Below, piece by piece: positions 24,748-29,165 of a stretch of 29,165 nt of DNA. Source of the DNA: CAYSYY01 sp964576115 [NCBI: uncultured Gemmatimonadota bacterium]. Its GTDB lineage: Bacteria; Blakebacterota; Blakebacteria; Blakebacterales. Within the stretch, counting starts at the first letter, position 1; the number at the start of each line of letters is the position of its first letter. The stretch lies in NCBI GenBank assembly GCA_964576115.1, contig CAZNUA010000033.1, positions 8,638 to 37,802 on the forward strand, given 5' to 3'. The notes under the pieces are model-generated. The model saw only the letters and a program-made list of their open reading frames with translations. It was not told the DNA's origin and did not search any database. The position numbers were made by a program, and so were the translations under genes.

Positions 24748-26726
24748 TGGCCGGCTCGAATAACGAACCGTCCACCGGCACCCGGAAGAAAGCCAAACCA
24801 CCAGCCCGTGGTCTGAAGAAATACCTGCGTCTGAAGGCGATCGTACCGCTGGTGATCTTCCTGGTTCTGGCCGGCGCCGTGTGGCTGCTCCTGCTCGACT
24901 CTATCGTGCGCCGCGGTGTGGAGTGGACCGGCTCGCAGCTGACCGGCGCCCGGGTCGACGTGGCCGAGGCCGAGGTGCGTCCTTTCGCCGGACGCTTCGT
25001 CCTGCGGGGCATCGCCGCGGCCGATCCCGAGGCGCCGATGCGCAACCTGATCGAGATCGGCGAGGCGGTGGCCGACGTGCGCCTCGGCCCCCTGCTCGAG
25101 AAAAAGATCATCATCGACACCCTGGCGGTGACCGGGGTGCGCTTCGGCACCCCAAGGACCGAATCGGGGGCGCTGGAGCGCCGCAGCGCCACCACGGGCG
25201 CCGCCGCCCGCCGGTTCTCGACCTGGACCCGTGACCTGCCGATTCCCGCCTTTTCGCTGCGCGGGCTGGGCGAGGCGGTCAATGTCTCGGCCATCAGCGC
25301 CGACAGCCTCCGGACCGTCCGCCTGGCCAACCGCCTCGTTACCGAGGCGGATTCACTGCAGGAGCACTGGACCGCGGAACTCAGCGACCTCGATGTCAGC
25401 GCCGAGATCGACAGTACCCGCGCCCTGCTCGAGCGCAGCGGTGAGATCAACCTGCGGCGTATCAGCCTGCGACAGATCGAGGCGGTCCGCGATCTGGTGG
25501 TCTCGGGACGCGATCTGGTACGCTCCCTGCAGGCCAAACGCGACCGGCTGACCGAACTGAGCCGGAGCTTTCAGGATGGCTGGCACGATCTGCGCGACGG
25601 GCTCGGGAGCCTGGATGAGGCGCGCGACGTCGATTACGACTGGGCCCGCTCGCAGTTGCGGATTCCCTCGATCGAAGCGCCCGATCTGGGCCCGGCCCTG
25701 TTCGGCGAGATGGCCCGCGACCACCTGGCCCCGGTCCTGCGCGCTCTCGATACCGTGGAAGAGCACCTGCCGCCGGGGCTGAAACAGAAGCTCGAACCCG
25801 GCCCCAAGCGCCTGCGCCTGGCCGGGACCACGGTCCGCTTCCCCCGGCGCGCAGAACTTCCCGCCCTGTTGCTCGAACGGGGCGAGTTCTCGATGAGCCT
25901 CGGTCCGGCTGACCGGCCCGAGGCATACGAACTGCTGGTGACCGGGCTGACCACCGAGCCGGCGGTCTATGGCGAGCCCACCCGCTTCCGGCTGGCTCGG
26001 GCCAGCGGCGGCGCCGGCGAGCGGACCCTGCAGGTCACGGGTACGGTGGATCACACCACCGAGGTGCCGCACGACACCGTGACGGTGGCCCTGGCCGGAG
26101 CCGGCATGGGCGAGGTGGCTCTCGGCTCGCTGTCGGGCCGGCTCGATCTGGGAACCGGCGAATCGATGCTCCGGTTGACCCGCTCGGGCCCCGAACTGGA
26201 CGCCCTGATGACCTGGGAGTGCTCCGCTCTGGACTGGGTTTCGACCGGGCAGCGCAGCCGCCTGGAACAATTCGTCTGGGAAACCCTGGCCGGGCTCGAC
26301 CGGCTCAGTCTCGAGATCCGCGCCAGCGGTCTGGCCGAAGATCCCCGTCTGAGGGTGACCTCGAACATCGCCGGCACCCTCTCCCGGGCCCTGCAGGACC
26401 GGCTGGGAGCAGAGATCCGCCGGGCCGAGGCCGAGGTGCGCAGAGCGGTGAACGAACGGATCGCCTCCTACGAAGCCCGTGCCCGGAGCGAGATCGATGC
26501 CGTGCGGAGCGGAGTCGAGGAACGGATCGGCGAACTCGAGGGCCGCCTAGACGAGGTCAAAGCCGAACTCGAAGCCCGCCTGCGCCGACTGACCGACGCC
26601 CTGCCCCCCGGGATCATTCCGCCTTCAGAATCCGTAGCGGATCCAGACCGGAGGCCTTCCGGGCCGGCAGGTAACTCGCCAGCAGGGCAACCGTGCACAA
26701 CAGCAGCGAGACCGATACAAAGGTAG
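24747..26726 (+). CDS. TIGR03545-family AsmA-like envelope protein, tail overlapping a convergent gene
   Basis: The 659-residue protein is anchored by one N-terminal membrane helix (about 31-51, preceded by basic RGLKKYLRLK) with the rest probably periplasmic. Residues 60-130 have AsmA-like strands (GARVDVAEAEVRPFAGRFVL; LIEIGEAVADVRLGPLLEKK). A helical middle (about 190-310) is followed by a beta-rich part (about 345-560) and a charged coiled coil (about 555-625: RRAEAEVRRAVNERI, SGVEERIGELEGRLDEVKAE). The family is known only as the partner of TIGR03546. AsmA-like folds elsewhere bridge lipids across the envelope. The last 38 codons after 26612 lie antisense to the end of the neighbouring permease and look non-native (ADPDRRPSGPAGNSP, low complexity). 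The true C-terminus may have been replaced. Confidence 0.88.
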   Translation: MAGSNNEPSTGTRKKAKPPARGLKKYLRLKAIVPLVIFLVLAGAVWLLLLDSIVRRGVEWTGSQLTGARVDVAEAEVRPFAGRFVLRGIAAADPEAPMRNLIEIGEAVADVRLGPLLEKKIIIDTLAVTGVRFGTPRTESGALERRSATTGAAARRFSTWTRDLPIPAFSLRGLGEAVNVSAISADSLRTVRLANRLVTEADSLQEHWTAELSDLDVSAEIDSTRALLERSGEINLRRISLRQIEAVRDLVVSGRDLVRSLQAKRDRLTELSRSFQDGWHDLRDGLGSLDEARDVDYDWARSQLRIPSIEAPDLGPALFGEMARDHLAPVLRALDTVEEHLPPGLKQKLEPGPKRLRLAGTTVRFPRRAELPALLLERGEFSMSLGPADRPEAYELLVTGLTTEPAVYGEPTRFRLARASGGAGERTLQVTGTVDHTTEVPHDTVTVALAGAGMGEVALGSLSGRLDLGTGESMLRLTRSGPELDALMTWECSALDWVSTGQRSRLEQFVWETLAGLDRLSLEIRASGLAEDPRLRVTSNIAGTLSRALQDRLGAEIRRAEAEVRRAVNERIASYEARARSEIDAVRSGVEERIGELEGRLDEVKAELEARLRRLTDALPPGIIPPSESVADPDRRPSGPAGNSPAGQPCTTAARPIQR

Positions 26727-29165
26727 GGAAATCGGTCGGCGTAATCCCGAACACGAAACTCTCAAGCAGGTGCGAGAGTCCCAGCGCGGCACCGAGACCG
26801 ATACCGATACCCACACCGGTCAGCACCGCACATCGACCGAGAATCATCCCCACCACATTCTGAGGCCTGCCACCGAGAGCGAGCCGGATACCGAGTTCAT
26901 GATTCCGCTGTCTGACGTAATACGTCATCGAGGCGTAGATTCCCGAGGCCGCGAGCAGGAACGCAACCAGGGCAAAGAAGGAAAAGAGCGCGGAATAAAA
27001 GCGTGGCATTCTCATCGACCGGGACATCCGTTCGTTCATGGTGCGTACCGGACTGACGGAGAGATCGGGATCAACACGCCATACCGCTTCTTTGAGAGCA
27101 TCAGCCATGGCTACCGACTCGCTTGCGTACCTGACGAGCACCTCCAATCTGTCAAACAGTGTTCCCACCTGCAGGAACGGCACGTAGATGTTGCTCTCTT
27201 TCTGCCAGTCGAGCCAGAGGTGGCTCAGATCTTCAATGACACCGATCACCTGAACTCTGAGCCAGGGACACACAAGCACCGTCCCCAGGGGTGATTCCTC
27301 ACCCCAGAGCTGATGAGCCAGCGTTTCGTTCACCAGGGCGGGCACGGTTATCACACCACCCTGTACGCGAGTTGATTCTCCGGTCTCGTCCGGGATACCC
27401 CGATCCTCATCCTCGGTGAAGGTGCGACCCGCCATCACCCGGGCTCCGAGCGTTTCCAGATACCCATGCGTCACCGGTCGTACCCATATATCCACACTGT
27501 TGTCGGGCTGGTCGTTGCGCGTAAACGGTGAAAAGACAAAGTGGTTTTCGGCGAAAGGCAGACTCAGGCTTCCTCCGGCCGCGATGACACCGGGGATGCT
27601 GCGAACCTCTGTCAGCACGTCGGTGGTGAACCGGGCTTTGGATTCCGCCTCTGCATACCGCGTACTGCCCCATCCGAACTGCACGCCACAGGTGAGAAGA
27701 CTGTCGGTATCGAAACCGGGATCCACCTGACGAAGGCGCAGGAAGCTGTTGAACAGCAGGCCCGCTCCGACGAGCAGCATCAGCGCGAGAGCAATCTCGG
27801 TTATCATCAGGGCATCCCGCAGCACATTCCCGCGCCGTGTCCGGGTTATCGTTGCACGTCCTTTCTGTAGGGTGGCGAACACGCCCGAACGTACCGTCCG
27901 GAAGGCGGGCAGGAGACCGAACAGAATACCGGTAATGACCGAGAGCACCGTAGCGAAAGCAACGATACGCCAGTCGACTGCGATAGATGTCAAACGGGGG
28001 ATGTTCTCTGCGGCGAGCATCGTGAACGCTTTGATACCGCAAACAGCCAGAGCGATTCCCAACCCGCCGCCGATACATCCCAGCACCGCGCTTTCGGTCA
28101 GCAGCAACTTGATCTGGCCGCTTCTGGAGGAACCGAGAGCGGAGCGGAGCGCCATTTCCCGGGCACGGTCCGTTCCCCGGGCGAGAAACAGATTGGCGAT
28201 GTTCGCACACGCAATACAGAGCATCAATCCCACTGCCCCCATCAGCAGGAGCAGAGTCGAACCAATGTCCCCGGTGGTAGCATCATGAAGCGAGGTGAGG
28301 GAAAAGTGCAGGGGGGAACCATCCCGGTTCCGGCAACTTTCAGGGTATCGTTCCGCCAGTGAGAGAGCCAGCGCATCGAGCTGCTCCTGCGCCCGGGTAG
28401 TACTCTTGTCTTCCAGACGGGCCACAACCCGCATCATGTGGTTCCGCCGCTGTTCGCGAAGCGCCTGGGGAGGATTCGACGGGACCCAGACATCGATGTG
28501 ATCCCGTATGAGTGCTTCCGGCTCGACGAAGTCAGCTGACAGAACACCTACGATCATGTGGGTCTGCCCGTCCAACCTGATGGTGCGCCCGACCACGCTC
28601 CTCTCGCTATTCCCGTAGCGCTGCCAGAAACTGTGCGACAGGACCACACTACGGGGAGCATCCGGCGTGAAATCTTCGACGGTGAAGAGGCGCCCGACGG
28701 CCGACCGGGCTCCGAAGATCGGTAGAAAATCCTGCGTCAGCTGACCGACGTTGACACGTTCTGGATTCCCCAACCCCAGGAGATCCTGTTCCCGATCCCA
28801 TTGCGCACCGATCGAAGTGAAGACGTCGGTACTCTCCCGCACATCCATGAAGTCGGGGATCGACATACCCGATCCCTGCAGCCCGATGGTGACCAGTTCC
28901 CCGGTCTCCGGATAGGGTAGCGGGCGGAGAAGAACATGATCCACAACCGAGAAGATGGTGGTCGTCGCCCCGATACCCAGTCCGATCATCAGGATGACGG
29001 CAAAGGAGAATCCGGGATAGCGACGGAAGCCCCGCAGGGTGTGTCGTATACTCTGCCGGTAGATGCTCTTGCAGCTGCCATCATCAACCAGATACAACTC
29101 ACAGCACTGGTCGTAGACCTTTTCGGTGTCACCGAATCGACGTCGAGCTTCCTTTTGCGCTTCCT
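26614..29165 (-). CDS. ADOP-type orphan ABC permease, N-terminus beyond the window
   Basis: 849 residues are visible and the frame stays open to the window edge. Before the TTG at 29097 it reads EARRRFGDTEKV, a hallmark of the ADOP prefix domain, so 29097 is not the real start. Then come SIRHTLRGFRRYPGFSFAVI, the first membrane segment, and the MacB-like domain with GRTIRLDGQTHMIVGVLSAD. The first FtsX block has CANIANLFLARGTDRAREMA followed by RSALGSS. A second periplasmic domain and a second FtsX block (QRNHELGIRLALGGRPQNVV) follow, then the terminus LPARKASGLDPLRILKAE. Base composition is lower in GC than its neighbours. Hand counts of 60-base blocks at 27181, 28021 and 28261 give 31, 35 and 35 G+C, against 43 at 26401. 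No padR is visible; one may lie beyond the right edge. Confidence 0.92.
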   Translation of the reverse strand, partial: EAQKEARRRFGDTEKVYDQCCELYLVDDGSCKSIYRQSIRHTLRGFRRYPGFSFAVILMIGLGIGATTTIFSVVDHVLLRPLPYPETGELVTIGLQGSGMSIPDFMDVRESTDVFTSIGAQWDREQDLLGLGNPERVNVGQLTQDFLPIFGARSAVGRLFTVEDFTPDAPRSVVLSHSFWQRYGNSERSVVGRTIRLDGQTHMIVGVLSADFVEPEALIRDHIDVWVPSNPPQALREQRRNHMMRVVARLEDKSTTRAQEQLDALALSLAERYPESCRNRDGSPLHFSLTSLHDATTGDIGSTLLLLMGAVGLMLCIACANIANLFLARGTDRAREMALRSALGSSRSGQIKLLLTESAVLGCIGGGLGIALAVCGIKAFTMLAAENIPRLTSIAVDWRIVAFATVLSVITGILFGLLPAFRTVRSGVFATLQKGRATITRTRRGNVLRDALMITEIALALMLLVGAGLLFNSFLRLRQVDPGFDTDSLLTCGVQFGWGSTRYAEAESKARFTTDVLTEVRSIPGVIAAGGSLSLPFAENHFVFSPFTRNDQPDNSVDIWVRPVTHGYLETLGARVMAGRTFTEDEDRGIPDETGESTRVQGGVITVPALVNETLAHQLWGEESPLGTVLVCPWLRVQVIGVIEDLSHLWLDWQKESNIYVPFLQVGTLFDRLEVLVRYASESVAMADALKEAVWRVDPDLSVSPVRTMNERMSRSMRMPRFYSALFSFFALVAFLLAASGIYASMTYYVRQRNHELGIRLALGGRPQNVVGMILGRCAVLTGVGIGIGLGAALGLSHLLESFVFGITPTDFPTFVSVSLLLCTVALLASYLPARKASGLDPLRILKAE

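Noticed and set aside
26614-29097. TTG at 29097 as the true start of the third permease
   Set aside because: The frame continues upstream to the window edge with EARRRFGDTEKV, a characteristic ADOP prefix sequence, so the gene is cut by the window.

Overview
The window is 29 kb of GC-rich bacterial chromosome with dense coding and short gaps. No tRNA, rRNA, CRISPR array, transposase or phage gene was recognised. Several traits fit a member of the FCB group or a neighbouring lineage (Krumholzibacteriota, Eisenbacteria, Latescibacterota) or an Acidobacteriota-like bacterium. These are three large orphan MacB/FtsX-type permeases of the ADOP kind (two with their own PadR regulator), an S8 protease ending in a FlgD-like 'YPNPFS...VASGVY' domain, and many secreted proteins with signal peptides. 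The phylum assignment is inference only.

Layout. From the left edge to 21.16 kb every gene is on the minus strand. Read leftwards, these are: a giant TPR protein (21164-17403) followed by glycyl-tRNA synthetase; a secreted subtilase; a ChaN-type protein; a PadR-ADOP pair (12905-9793); a secreted beta-lactamase-like serine hydrolase; an NTF2/SnoaL-like lipoprotein; a second PadR-ADOP pair (7631-4706); ligA and a 3-methyladenine DNA glycosylase (mpg), nearly touching; and formate-tetrahydrofolate ligase, cut by the window edge. A 307-base divergent region (21165-21471) separates this block from a plus-strand block: a YbjQ-family protein, a six-helix membrane protein built from three copies of one unit, a secreted esterase-fold protein, and the paired families TIGR03546 and TIGR03545. 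A third ADOP permease on the minus strand closes the window, runs off its right edge, and overlaps the end of the TIGR03545 gene tail to tail by 113 bases.

How the genes fit together. fhs, ligA, mpg and glyS are housekeeping genes (one-carbon metabolism, DNA replication and repair, translation). The rest is largely cell-envelope biology: exported hydrolases, lipoproteins, TPR scaffolding, permeases without an ATPase in the window, and the TIGR03546/03545 membrane pair. The most unusual points are the PadR-ADOP modules flanking a secreted hydrolase/lipoprotein pair, the TIGR03546/03545 pair whose partner gene ends inside a convergent permease of lower GC, a well-placed mini-ORF ahead of TIGR03546, a tandem 19-base repeat at the fhs start, and recurrent GTTTCCG words in the intergenic DNA around 21.2-21.9 kb. 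Nothing here can be shown to be a wholly new system from sequence alone.
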